Source of the DNA: Hormiphora californensis
Taxonomy: Eukaryota; Ctenophora; Tentaculata; Cydippida; Pleurobrachiidae
NCBI GenBank assembly: GCA_020137815.1
Contig: CM035357.1
Location: forward strand, 6,185,549 to 6,249,548
Length of the DNA: 64,000 nucleotides
Direction: 5' to 3'
Shown here: positions 1 to 59,000 of the stretch, piece after piece
Position numbering within the stretch: position 1 is the first letter of the stretch
Layout: the number at the start of each line of letters is the position of its first letter
Program-made: the position numbers and the translations under genes
Notes under the pieces: generated by a model
Seen by the model: the letters and a program-made list of their open reading frames with translations, nothing else
What the model was told of the DNA's origin: nothing
Database searches by the model: none

Positions 1-1292
1 GTGATTATAGGGACCCATATAGACCAAATAGTGAAGGAATTAACTTGTTACACATTTTTCCATAGTTTCGGTCCTTTCTTAGCCAAAATTCCCTAATTAC
101 AGGATATTGGTGTTTAGCTTTTGCCCTTTTCATAGAATTTGTTTTTCGCAATTACAGCAAAAACGGTTGAAGTAGGAGCAAAATGTCTCTCAGAAGACCC
201 CCCCAAAATCGGACCTTCTGAATCGTTTAAGCATAGTCTCAGGTCTCTACGATCAGCCGTTTTTGAGATACAGGGAATTTATTTATTTCTGAAATGACGG
301 CTTTCACAAAAAAAACTCTGTACAGCTTATCTCAAATAAGGACACGCCCAAAATTTATGGCCACTTAGATAATCGTTAGACGCAACTTTTCACCAATTTA
401 CAGCTTTCACATGTTTTCGGAACTTTGCCAAATAGGGCGTTAAAGTCAAAAAAAAGAAATCCATCTCAGGACCGGAAATCAGCTCGGATTTCAAAAAATT
501 TTTTTGTGGCTACTCACCTCTTTTTCCTCTTCAAATCCACAAATTTTTATGATCCTATCTTTACAAATGTATTTTTAAGATGCCAAAAACTTATTTTCAG
601 TTCATTTTTCAAGCAGCTGTAGCAAAAATATGAATTCGACTTGAGAGCTCAAATTGCATATTTGAGGTCTCCTTGGCATGGCCTACAACCCTACGGTGAG
701 AGATTTCCCTGCACTCGAAAAAATTTTTTGGTTAGCGTACCCTTAAGCTCTTATAATTATACTGTGTACTCAAATAGTTCTCTAAGTAGCTTACACAGTA
801 CAATTCTCACCTTGAGACACGCTGACAGCTACTCATAAGTCACAGAGCTTCTATTCTTGTGGGTACTCGCCACCACAACACACACACATACAACTCTACT
901 CTTGGTGGGTAGTACCACTGCAGGTACTCACCACAACACACATACACACACAGTTCTACTCTTGGTGGGTAGTACCACTGGGTACTCACCGCACTACTCG
1001 CCACATAATACAGCTCTACTCAGTACTCACCATTTACACACAGCTCTTCTCACAGCTCTACTCTACTCACAGCTCTACTCTATAAAGGTATATTCTCTAT
1101 TCTCTACTCTGGGTATCCCACATACAATCTCTAGCTAGCTACTCTACCAATGAATTGGCATACTGTACCACCCACTGGATCATTATTCTGAAGAGAATAA
1201 GACAGTACTCGCCATTATTATTTACATCTCATCCCCCCTCCGGGGCTGGATTGACAAATCAGGGAGCGAATGAAATAGTACTAACTACTTAC
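1..1292. other. Left edge, no exon identified
   Basis: The next C2-domain exons of the PRIP-like gene should lie here or beyond the window, but no segment could be joined in phase. A piece at about 1130-1172 on the minus strand follows a plausible acceptor, but in the required phase it gives an immediate stop. At 855-1000 there are two copies of an AC-rich unit of about 70 bp with GTGAGT-like motifs on the minus strand. The first 650 bases are AT-rich and show no gene. Confidence 0.4.
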
Positions 1293-24729
<23,437 letters not shown>

Positions 24730-25027
24730 CTCCTCCTTCTCCGTATAGTTAGAGAGATGTGGGGGACGAAGGAGTTGTATATATGGATCACATGATCGTC
24801 CCCAGTTTCTAATATCCGGGTTTCATCCTATAGACAGGGATATATTTGTTGTGTTCTAGTGTAAAGGGGTCGAGCTAGGCAGGGATATATATCGGGTAAT
24901 GGATACGTTTACCAAACATAATGAGATAAAATACTTAGCTGACATATCAAAGCATCCTATAAACAGGGATATATTTTTAAAACAGGGATATATATATTTA
25001 AAACTAAATAACAAGCTAACTGAAAAA

Positions 25028-26698
25028 CTATAAAACCCCAACTAGTGCCTCCACGACTCTGTCTCCGGTTAGGGGTCGTCCACCTAGGACCCTCTTCAAC
25101 AGCTCCTCAGGAGGGACAGTAGAGGAACCTCTGAAGACCTCGCCCAGCTCCACACCCTCCCTAATCAGCAGTATTGCAGCTGCACGAGCCCAGAGGTAAC
25201 AGTAATAGTTACCCCTGTACCCCGACCCCAACAGAGAAAACCTCTCAGCATACCCTGTACAAGGAGTGAAGAAGGGAAGGAATCGTTCCTGTAGTTCCAG
25301 CACACAATCAGGGTTGGAGGGTAGGGTCTGGTCCAGAGCGGCGTAAAAAGCATCCCTCAACGTCTCTACAGCTGAATGAGGGTCTGGGGGTTGTGAGAGC
25401 AGCTCAAATACTGTACTGGGTACCTCCCTATACAGGGGAGGGCACCGCAGCCCGCTGGTACAATGGTAAGGTCGTGGTGATGAGAGGATGATGTGGAGAG
25501 CGTGCCCCCACTCATGATACAACACTGCTCTATCATGGTAGGAGAGGTCCCCTGATTCTGGGAGGTTGCAGTGTATCAGTGCGACAGAGTGCTGTACATC
25601 ACTTTGTATCGTGTAAGTACATGCCCCAGGGGTCTTGTTCGGATGAGTGTAAAGATCACAGTAGATGGTTCCAATACTCCGACCATGATCTACAACTACC
25701 CAGCAATCTTTCTCCTCTCTCTCCAACTTGACACCCAATCTCTCCCCTGCTATCAGGGCTATCCCCTCCAAGCTGTCCTCCACAGTGCACCTCTCTCGCC
25801 CCTCCATGGCCCTGCTCCGGTGGGCGGTGAGACAGTGATCAACATCCCACATCTCCACTCTCTCGGGTGATCTCTTGTATTGTGCCAAAAACTCAACCTC
25901 AGCAGAACATATTGTACGTAACTCCGAGATAAGCCCATCAAGAACAGACAATACATTTTCACTTGGCGGAGTGACATTGTCTGCCAGCAGCAGCTGTTTT
26001 AGAGCGGCAGATCGTGTCGGGTGTGATTTGTAATAAACTTTCCAGGCGGACTCCCTGACATCATCAAACCTGCTGAGAGTGGCACTGAGGGGGATAGTGA
26101 CCTCTGTTGGACCTGTCTGAAACTGGAGGAGGGGTGTTGGGGTTCTGGATGGGTGGAGAACTGCTGGCTTGGTGGCTGCCTTTACAAACTCTCGGTAAAC
26201 ACGTCCTGTCTGATAATCAGGCTGGGCTGTGGAGAGAATCTGACATTTAGCATAATTTGACACTCCGTCTAGACCCGTCAGAAGATTCAGCTGACTGAGC
26301 AGGCCTCCTTGAGAGGTGATGTTGGAGAGGAAATCCTCAGTTTCTCTCAGGATAATATTGTGGTGTTCCTCTTGTGAATTGTCATAACTCGTAACTGCAT
26401 AATTGCAGTAGTCCCCAACGAGGGAGAGGCGGTGGGAAATTTGATCCAACAAGTTGAGTGTATGTAACGAGGGGGGTAAACTCTTAATTGCCTCTGCACA
26501 TTTCTCGCAATCTATTTTAATTTTCTGCCACACTACCTGTAGCACACTCGAGTTGCTGCCCACCGGCGACGCCGCCGCTTCCCTAAATAAGAGCAAACGA
26601 GTTGTCGACGAGGGGGAAAGGTAACCGCAGGAAAATCTGACGTGAGTGTTTCTCAATGCCATAACTTTGCCAATTTCATGTAAATTAATTTTCTTCAT
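25028..26698 (-). CDS. MIPEP: Mitochondrial intermediate peptidase-like M3 zinc metallopeptidase, intronless
   Basis: Uninterrupted frame of 556 codons. The M3 thimet-family zinc site is LYHEWGHALH (His about 394 and 398, Glu 395 catalytic), with the third ligand Glu in YREVPS (about 422). Flanking blocks fit mitochondrial intermediate peptidase rather than thimet oligopeptidase: IGTIYCDLY ... ACTYTI, HCNLPES, TSGLRCPPLYREVPS, and near the C-terminus GYRGNYYCYLWARA. The enzyme removes octapeptides from imported matrix precursors after MPP cleavage. The N-terminus, especially from Met13, is Arg/Ser/Thr-rich and suits a presequence. It is shorter than vertebrate MIPEP (about 710), having lost internal helical segments. 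It is the only intronless gene here and ends 299 bp before the PRIP start codon on the same strand. A retroposed origin is possible. Confidence 0.85.
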   Translation of the reverse strand: MKKINLHEIGKVMALRNTHVRFSCGYLSPSSTTRLLLFREAAASPVGSNSSVLQVVWQKIKIDCEKCAEAIKSLPPSLHTLNLLDQISHRLSLVGDYCNYAVTSYDNSQEEHHNIILRETEDFLSNITSQGGLLSQLNLLTGLDGVSNYAKCQILSTAQPDYQTGRVYREFVKAATKPAVLHPSRTPTPLLQFQTGPTEVTIPLSATLSRFDDVRESAWKVYYKSHPTRSAALKQLLLADNVTPPSENVLSVLDGLISELRTICSAEVEFLAQYKRSPERVEMWDVDHCLTAHRSRAMEGRERCTVEDSLEGIALIAGERLGVKLEREEKDCWVVVDHGRSIGTIYCDLYTHPNKTPGACTYTIQSDVQHSVALIHCNLPESGDLSYHDRAVLYHEWGHALHIILSSPRPYHCTSGLRCPPLYREVPSTVFELLSQPPDPHSAVETLRDAFYAALDQTLPSNPDCVLELQERFLPFFTPCTGYAERFSLLGSGYRGNYYCYLWARAAAILLIREGVELGEVFRGSSTVPPEELLKRVLGGRPLTGDRVVEALVGVL

Positions 26699-27369
26699 AT
26701 TGGCTATATCAAAATAGTGAAAGTGGAATTAGGGAGTTTCCGGTATTGCTAATGTCTAACTAGTATGAAGGAGAGAGTAGCCGCAAGTCGTGGTTGAATA
26801 ACACAGTATAAAATCGTATTTTTGCACGTAGGAATAACCAGGCCTCGATATTTAATCGCTAGATTGTATCAGACACACAGGTGCGAAGTTGGGCCATCAG
26901 CCGACGTGTTCTTGTGCGCTCGGGGTCAGGCCTCAGGCGGAGAAAGAAACAATAACAATAACAATAACATTTAACATATTTAAATCGCTTTTGAGCGAAA
27001 AGTGTATCTCGATCGACTCATACTAAAGCGTCCGCGTCCTTTCGATCAAAACTTGCTTTCTAAAGCGCATCTTCGTATCAATGTCCTTCCGAAAGTCCTC
27101 GTTGTCCAACGGCCCCATAGGCCATGCGAATTAAGGCTTCGACGGTCAAAACTAAGCCATATCAAAGTTTCCCCATCTCCTATATATCATAAAAGTTTTT
27201 AAACAGCGTCATGAAGTTTTCCTAAACAGCGCAACACATTTCCTGAAAACGTGCCAATGGAGTGGTTTATGAAGGAGCAGCTCGTAACTGTGTGCGCGGC
27301 TCTTGTTGCTACACCGTTGCCCCTCGCAACTAAAGTGTGACCAAAATGGTCCCTCTACCGATTAGTTAG
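26699..27369. other. Region upstream of MIPEP, dispersed repeat copy
   Basis: Contains a segment of about 155 bp (26949-27103, starting at AACAATAACA repeats and continuing ATCGCTTTTGAGCGAAAAGT) that recurs in direct orientation at 27530-27686. Otherwise no gene is recognised. The MIPEP promoter presumably lies here. Confidence 0.5.
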
Positions 27370-28247
27370 TAAAGTGAAAGCGAAACAACAACGAACTGGC
27401 TGCGCGTCGCGCATTCGTTGCGCATAACGATCTCACCGGAGAGATTGTAATTAATGTAATATAATCATTTATATATACCACTTTATAGTGTAAAATAATG
27501 GAGCACGCACCAACAGCCTACGCTTGACATACAATAACAATAACAATAACATTTAACATTTATAAATCGCTTTTGAGCGAAAAGTGTTTATCTCGATCGA
27601 CTTATACTAAAGCGTCCTTTCGATCAAAACTCGCTTTCTAAAGCGCATCTTCGTATCAATGTCCTTCCGAAAGTCCTCGTTGTCATATAATTAAATACAT
27701 AGTTAATAAGTTAATTAAAAAACAGCATAAACTGTCACATATAGTTAATAAATAGTTAATAAGTTAATCAAAACAGCATAAACTGAACACTGAATATCCA
27801 CTTTCAATTTATTTATTTATTTATTATCTCTGATATACATTACAATATAACATGTAATATTGCACCTTCTTGCGTGCTAAAGAACTGGTTCCCGAATTGT
27901 TCTGAACATTGAAAGATAGTCTGTTTGTGATGGTTTTCAATGAAAAGGTAGTTAGATTAGGTTAAAATGGGCATGCTGCTGATAGGATATTAAGTTAATG
28001 ATAGTGATTAAATTAATAAGATAAAATAGTGTAGATAAGTTAATGCTGTTAAGATTTAAAATAAGTGTAGATAAGTTTTAATAAATAGTAGATAGAAATA
28101 TAAAATATGCTGATTGAAGGGTAATAATAAGTTAATTAATAGAATAAAATCAACAGTATCCATATAATAAATTCCAAAAGTGATTCACATGCGCAACGTT
28201 GCGGGACGCGCAGCCAGTTCGTTGTTGTTTCGCTTACACTTTATACC
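27370..28247. mobile_element. Terminal-inverted-repeat element, ~880 bp
   Basis: Termini of about 55 bp (TAAAGTGAAAGCGAAACAAC, then AACGAACTGGCTGCGCGTC) recur inverted at 28190-28246. The interior holds one copy of the 155-bp repeat found at 26949 and AT-rich sequence. No transposase is encoded. Confidence 0.7.
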
Positions 28248-28299
28248 AAAATGTCGTTTTCGAATTCTAACCCTGCTATGCCTTTTTACAAAGTAAAAA

Positions 28300-29580
28300 G
28301 GCATCCGGGTGAATCCGGCATTCACGGAAAACGTTAAAATCTGGGTGCCTTTCATTGCTAACAATTCGCAGTTTTGGCGCGCGCGACGGGTTAGGGCTAT
28401 CCGTTAGGGTCTGGTTAGGGTTTGGTTTGGGGTTACCGGTTAGGGCTATCGATTCTAATGTAAATGTAAATGTAAATTATGCACTTAATATCCCACTCAA
28501 TAGTGAATATATACCCAGAAAAAATGGTGCCAACGCACTCTCTAAAGTATCACTTTCTCAAGTGGATTACATTGTCTTTCTGAACTTAACGCAATTTTGC
28601 TCGCAACAACCGGAGCAATTTCAAAACACAACTTATTAAAAAAACACTAAAAAAGAATAAATTAAATTGTTAATAAATTAGCCCCCGATCATACAAAAGT
28701 CCAGAACGCTTGATTTAGTATCAGTAAGGGGCCCTTACTAAGGGCGCCTGTGCATCGTCGGCACGGATTAGTGTTTCATTCGTCAAATATCGGGTCTCTC
28801 GTTCGCACTCCCATAACCAGTACCACTCCCTGCAGGGAGGGTGGGTGGTGAGAAAATGCCGATTTTCAGAACAAATACGTACCAAAGGTAGTAATGTGTT
28901 TAGTAGCTGTCCAGGGAGGGAAGATCCGGTGTGATAAAGTGGAAGGATGTGGAGACACGAATCCGGATGGGATACAGAAGGGAGGGTGCAAAAGCAGGAA
29001 CCAAGGAGGGAGGGGGTGTAGAACCAGGTACCAAGGAGGGAGAGGGTGTGGAAACAGGTACCCAGAAGGAGGGTTCAGACACAGGGACCGAAGAGGGAGG
29101 GCGCAGAAGTAGGTACCCAGAAGGGAGGGTACAGAATCAGGACCCATGGGGGAAGGGTGTAGAGGGCGGACCTAGGAGGGAGACTGGAGAGGTGTGGAAG
29201 CAGGACCCAGGAAGCAGGACCCAGGAGGGAGGGTGCAGGAACAGGTACCCAGGAGCGGAGATGTGTAAGGCAGAAGCAGGTTCCGAGGGGGGAGAGGGTG
29301 CAGAAGCAGGTACCAAGGAGGACGGGGTGTAGAAGCAGGTACCGAGAAGGGAGGGTGCAGAAGCAGGTTCCAGGAGGTTTGGGGTTACCGGTTAGGGCTA
29401 TCGATTCTCTAACTGATACCGTTTAGTTTACACAAATCGGCCATGTGGTTCCATGGCTATAGCCGTTTGAAAAAAGTCGGTCTAAGTATACTCTTTTGGC
29501 AGCGCGCACCTGTAAACAGGCTGCAAGGTACCCAGATTATAATCGCGCCCGGCATTCACCCGGGCAGGGAAAAAATAAAA
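28300..29580. repeat. Repeat-rich block with ~30-bp minisatellite
   Basis: A purine-rich array (units like GGAGGGTGCAGAAGCAGGTA) spans about 28905-29375. A 33-bp segment (GGTTTGGGGTTACCGGTTAG and on) flanks it in direct orientation at about 28425 and 29373. Weakly similar inverted segments (CCGGGTGAAT ... TCTGGGT) at about 28300 and 29560 may be the ends of an old element. Frames through the array are repeat artefacts. Confidence 0.55.
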
Positions 29581-30126
29581 ATCTGCCCCACTCAGCCCGG
29601 TAAAATGATGAGCAACTGAGCCGCGCATTCAAATTTCATTGCGGCGCGCGGCGTGTACAAAATCTGAAGTTCGAGACAGGCCGCGCGTTCCAACACATCC
29701 AGAAAACAAGGTAAGACATTTTATTTAGCGAGTTTTGAAATGAAATGACTCTAAATATTACAACACAATACGTTTGAATTCTACTGCACATAAAACACAA
29801 CGTCAATAAACATTTTCAGCTTCTTAACTCCCAATCCCAATTAATATTATGACTATGTATTCACATTTTTATTTCCTGATGCAACACGACAAAAAAACAC
29901 CACTACAACGAGTACGAGACGCTGTTTGTCCTGGCAGTTCTCGGGAAACCTCATTGAGATTCTCAATTCACTCTCAATCTCATTGAGATACTCGATCTCA
30001 TCAAGTTAAAGACAAAAACACGAGTAGAATTGAATCTACTTCCAGGCGCCGGCGCTATTTCTAAGTTTAACTTTAAAACACACAATATATATTAACTCAG
30101 TTACATCTCATATTACTGTCTCTGTA
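29581..30126. other. Intergenic sequence downstream of GBF1
   Basis: No gene or repeat family is recognised. It probably contains the GBF1 3' UTR and polyadenylation region, which cannot be placed. Confidence 0.4.
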
Positions 30127-53885
<23,759 letters not shown>

Positions 53886-55373
53886 GGCTAGAAGAAGAGA
53901 GCTCGGGTTAGTTTAGTGTTGGGACAAAAGGAGGAGAGGAACTGGGGTTAATTGGGAATTAAATCCGCTGAAAAGAGAAGTGTTATTTGGGAGACTGGAA
54001 TGGGAATTGTGGGGTGGGGGAAATAAACCAGAAGAGTATTGGACACGTTGTAGAGGTGAAATAATATATATAATAGGACAAGTTTTAGAATCTTTCAGTA
54101 CAGCACTTAATAGGAAAACTCTATAAGCAGTAAGCACCACTTCTGCCAGAAGTCTTCTGTTTAGAGCGGGCTATGTAGTTTTCCGGGCACCCGTGAAATT
54201 TAACGCGAATTAATGAGGGAGATAGAGAAAGAACCAGAGAAAAGAGAGGGCTGCAGGGAGAGATGGTCATAGAGAAACACTTAGAAGTATGAGCTGGACC
54301 ACACACGAGCAACTACTTTTCCACATGTCAAACCAGGGAGAATAATCAAAGTAGTACGGCTAAGTAACTACCTGTAAGGCTAAATATTTTTAGAGAGGTC
54401 ATGTAATGAATGAAATGTCATGTGATGAATGAAACGTGTGAGGAGGAGCGTTATGGAGGGCCGGGGTAAATATATAATATTGAAAGGGGCTTATGGTGAA
54501 TGGTTATAACAGTAACTTTTACAAATAGTAAACATATATTCCTCACATATTCTGTACCACCATGAGTGTAACATAGGAATATCCTTCCTTTAGTTGTTCA
54601 TTTGAATTGGTTATACTGATACTACGTGGGGTTGCTTCTTGTTCTACCTCGGCATTCTGTCTTGTACCTGGTAAACTTGTTATGTTCTAACCCTCCTTTA
54701 CAACATGTGTCGTCATCTAGGGTTCGGCTGGTTAAGATTATCAAAGTAGTAACATAGAGATGAGATAGAGCGATTAGACAATAGATGAGATTGCGAGAGG
54801 ATTGTTTAGGAGAGTCCTGTAATGTAATGTAAAACAAGGTGGAATTGCACGTTTACTACCTTGTGATTGTAAACCTGAGATTAAAACCCGAAATGAGATT
54901 GCATTTCTCCTCCTCCCTCCACCATGCATATAACTAGCTCGCACTATTGTGACCTACCGTTTTTACAAACAATTCCACCTCCACTCTACTTTTTCCCTCA
55001 TGGCACCTATAGGGTACCTAATAACTATACCACGTGTTTTCTCCCGTTGTGTTTGTGATCTGTCTCTGTCTCTATAGCAACATGCAACATCATCACGTGG
55101 AAACGACACAATTTGTCACACAGTGTCCAGTGATGATCTATAACATCTTAAAAAGATGGCATCTTATCTTATGTTCTAACACTCCATTATCTTTATACAA
55201 TTACTTATAAGTAAGATGCGGTACTAAAGTCTTATCTTCACATCTCTTAGCTTTTCTAGCTCTCTATTTGACTCCTTGACATTACTACAGCTCGCCTGAA
55301 AACAGGTTAAAATAGGGGATAGAGAGAAAAATAGAAGGAAATGGAGATAGGTAAAGAGAGCCGAGTGCAAGTG

Positions 55374-55467
<94 letters not shown>

Positions 55468-56001
55468 CTAGCTCTTGGACTATGTGATAAACGGCCACTC
55501 TATTTCAGTCTCTTGAATTGACCTCTCTCTTAAACGCTTGATCTCCTCTATAGAGTATTCTAGAAGAACTTCTAAAGCTATGATAGAGGGAGTGTGTGTA
55601 CCTCCGTGATAGAGGGAGTGACCATCCATGGCCCATGCACAATCGGTAAATCGGGGTCTGACTGTAATACCTCCCTGAATTGTTATCTACAGTCTTTAGT
55701 CTTCACAATGGATCAAATCTTCCCTCCGAACGTTGTTTAAATTCGTGTGCTCTAAAATTTGACATCAGTTAGCCCATTGAAGTATTATGCAACAATAACA
55801 TGAGATCACAGGAACCGGGTCAATTACTGTCAAGACAGTGTCTGACATCACAAGAGTTGAGACTTGGGATGGGAGTGAGAGAGAGAGAGAGAGAGAGATC
55901 AGAGGAAGAATAAAAGAGCGAGAGGGAATTAAAAAATTGACAAGCTTCATTATCTAATCTAAGACCTCCCACCTTGTTGCGTGCCCCCACTGAGATTGGC
56001 C
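53886..56001. other. Intergenic region upstream of GBF1
   Basis: Expected to contain the GBF1 promoter and 5' UTR, neither of which can be placed. It holds a (GA)n tract at 55377-55462, a short (GA)n at 55876-55898 and a 22-bp remnant of the CAGTCGGACC MITE at 55643-55664. No gene is recognised. Confidence 0.5.
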
Positions 56002-56021
56002 AGAATGCCTTTAACTAAGAG

Positions 56022-59000
56022 TAAACACACACACACACGCATTGAGCAAGCTCAATGTTTAGCTATTCTCCGGCTGGGTATAGGGCTGAGGTACTGGCAA
56101 GATATAGTAGGATCGCTACTGCCCACATGTCAAGTCTATTCGGATATACAAGTTTAAAAGGTTGGTAGTAGAGTCGATAACTACATCGACCTCTCCCAAT
56201 TGTTCCAGTTTTTGTCACATCAGTTTGGAGCCTCGACACGACCTCTAAACAGGTGTTACTTTTTCACAAACTGTTTTCATCTTGGTGTAATCAGCAGTTG
56301 AAATGTTGTTGATCATAACAAAAACCTGACTAAATTTTTTCAACTTGGGGTAAAACCATGGGTGTCAAAAGTTAGCTCTAGGTCCCCTGAGTAACCATCC
56401 GGAGACTCCAAGAGATATTTCAAGCCGTTCTCCTGTAATCATTTATCCCGGTAGAGCACATATTTGAGTATGGACGTACGTGCAATTGCCTACAACCTCA
56501 ACTTTAATGTATAACGTTAATGTGCGTCTCTCTCTTTTCTCCCCCTTGAGAAAGAGTTATCTCGCGCGGCGCAACCGCACGTGCGGTTTTTCCAGAGAGA
56601 GTGAGAGACATACAATAACATGTAAACAGCCTGCCAGCGCTCACGTACGTCCGCATTGTATTTTTTTCTCCACCGGGATTAATGATTACGGGAGAACGGC
56701 TTGAAATATCTCTTAGAGTCTCCGGATGGTTACTCAGGGGACCTAGAGCTAACTTTTGACACCCATGGTTTTACCCCAAGTTGAAAAAATTTAGTCAGGT
56801 TTTTGTTATGATCAGCAACATTTCAACTGCTGATTACACCAAGATGAAAACAGTTTGTGAAAAAGTAACACCTGTTTAGACGTCGTGTCGAGGCTCCAAA
56901 CTGATGTGACAAAAACTGGAACAATTGGGAGAGGTCGATGTAGTTATCGACTCTACTATGGGGGTCACAGGGACCGTCTTAGCTTCGCTCCCCGTTAACA
57001 TTGCCTGTAACCGGGGGTCCACTAAGCTCTCATATATACTCGGCCATTACTCCCAACCACTAGTAGTGGTTTTCAGTACCTCTTATACTGGTAAATCCGT
57101 ATAGAAACAATCCTTGTGTTTTAGTAGCGATCACTCCGTATATCTTGCACTGACCCAGTATTACCACACATTAATTGTGCAATTGGCACTATGGGATTTC
57201 TCCACTGCGGCCGGCACTGTGAGTAATCAGCCACTATATAAGCTACATCTTGGTTGCTAACCAGTCAATACATTAGTAGAGGGGTTGTAGCACCGGGAGG
57301 TAATGAGTAAACACACACACACACGCATTGAGCAAGCTCAATGTTTAGCTATTCTCCGGCTGGGTATAGGGCTGAGGTACTGGCAAGATATAGTAGGATC
57401 GCTACTGCCCACATGTCAAGTTTATTCGGATATACAAGTTTAAAAGGTTGGGGGGTCACAGGGACCGTCTTAGCTTCGCTCCCCGTTAACATTGCCTGTA
57501 ACCGGGGGTCCACTAAGCTCTCATATATACTCGGCCATTACTCCCAACCACTAGTAGTGGTTTTCAGTACCTCTTATACTGGTAAATCCGTATAGAAACA
57601 ATCCTTGTGTTTTAATAGCGATCACTCCGTATATCTTGCACTGACCCAGTATTACCACACATTAATTGTGCAATTGGCACTATGGGATTTCTCCACTGCG
57701 GCCGGCACTGTGAGTAATCAGCCACTATATAAGCTACATCTTGGTTGCTAACCAGTCAATACATTAGTAGAGGGGTTGTAGCACCGGGAGGTAATGAGTA
57801 AACACACACACACGCATTGAGCAAGCTCAATGTTTAGCTATTCTCCGGCTGGGTATAGGGCTGAGGTACTGGCAAGATATAGTAGGATCGCTACTGCCCA
57901 CATGTCAAGTCTATTCGGATATACAAGTTTAAAAGGTTGGGGGGTCACAGGGACCGTCTTAGCTTCGCTCCCCGTTAACATTGCCTGTAACCGGGGGTCC
58001 ACTAAGCTCTCATATATACTCGGCCATTACTCCCAACCACTAGTAGTGGTTTTCAGTACCTCTTATACTGGTAAATCCGTATAGAAACAATCCTTGTGTT
58101 TTAATAGCGATCACTCCGTATATCTTGCACTGACCCAGTATTACCACACATTAATTGTGCAATTGGCACTATGGGATTTCTCCACTGCGGCCGGCACTGT
58201 GAGTAATCAGCCACTATATAAGCTACATCTTGGTTGCTAACCAGTCAATACATTAGTAGAGGGGTTGTAGCACCGGGAGGTAATGAGTAAACACACACAC
58301 ACACGCATTGAGCAAGCTCAATGTTTAGCTATTCTCCGGCTGGGTATAGGGCTGAGGTACTGGCAAGATATAGTAGGATCGCTACTGCCCACATGTCAAG
58401 TTTATTCGGATATACAAGTTTAAAAGGTTGGGGGGTCACAGGGACCGTCTTAGCTTCGCTCCCCGTTAACATTGCCTGTAACCGGGGGTCCACTAAGCTC
58501 TCATATATACTCGGCCATTACTCCCAACCACTAGTAGTGGTTTTCAGTACCTCTTATACTGGTAAATCCGTATAGAAACAATCCTTGTGTTTTAATAGCG
58601 ATCACTCCGTATATCTTGCACTGACCCAGTATTACCACACATTAATTGTGCAATTGGCACTATGGGATTTCTCCACTGCGGCCGGCACTGTGAGTAATCA
58701 GCCACTATATAAGCTACATCTTGGTTGCTAACCAGTCAATACATTAGTAGAGGGGTTGTAGCACCGGGAGGTAATGAGTAAACACACACACACGCATTGA
58801 GCAAGCTCAATGTTTAGCTATTCTCCGGCTGGGTATAGGGCTGAGGTACTGGCAAGATATAGTAGGATCGCTACTGCCCACATGTCAAGTCTATTCGGAT
58901 ATACAAGTTTAAAAGGTTGGGGGGTCACAGGGACCGTCTTAGCTTCGCTCCCCGTTAACATTGCCTGTAACCGGGGGTCCACTAAGCTCTCATATATACT

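Noticed and set aside
1-110. Similarity of the first 100 bases to the end of the 1-kb foldback (GTTACACATTTTTCC ... CGGT)
   Set aside because: Only a short loosely matching stretch; insufficient to call a second copy.
1130-1172. Next PRIP C2 exon
   Set aside because: The acceptor looks good, but joining to exon 18 in phase gives GAA TAA, an immediate stop.
28931-29332. 133-codon frame rich in Gly and Glu
   Set aside because: It reads through a purine-rich minisatellite; alternative frames and the opposite strand are equally open.
57341-57595. 84-codon satellite frame as a real host gene
   Set aside because: Conservation is explained by recent homogenisation of the array; no homology recognised. 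Kept as a finding, not as a CDS.
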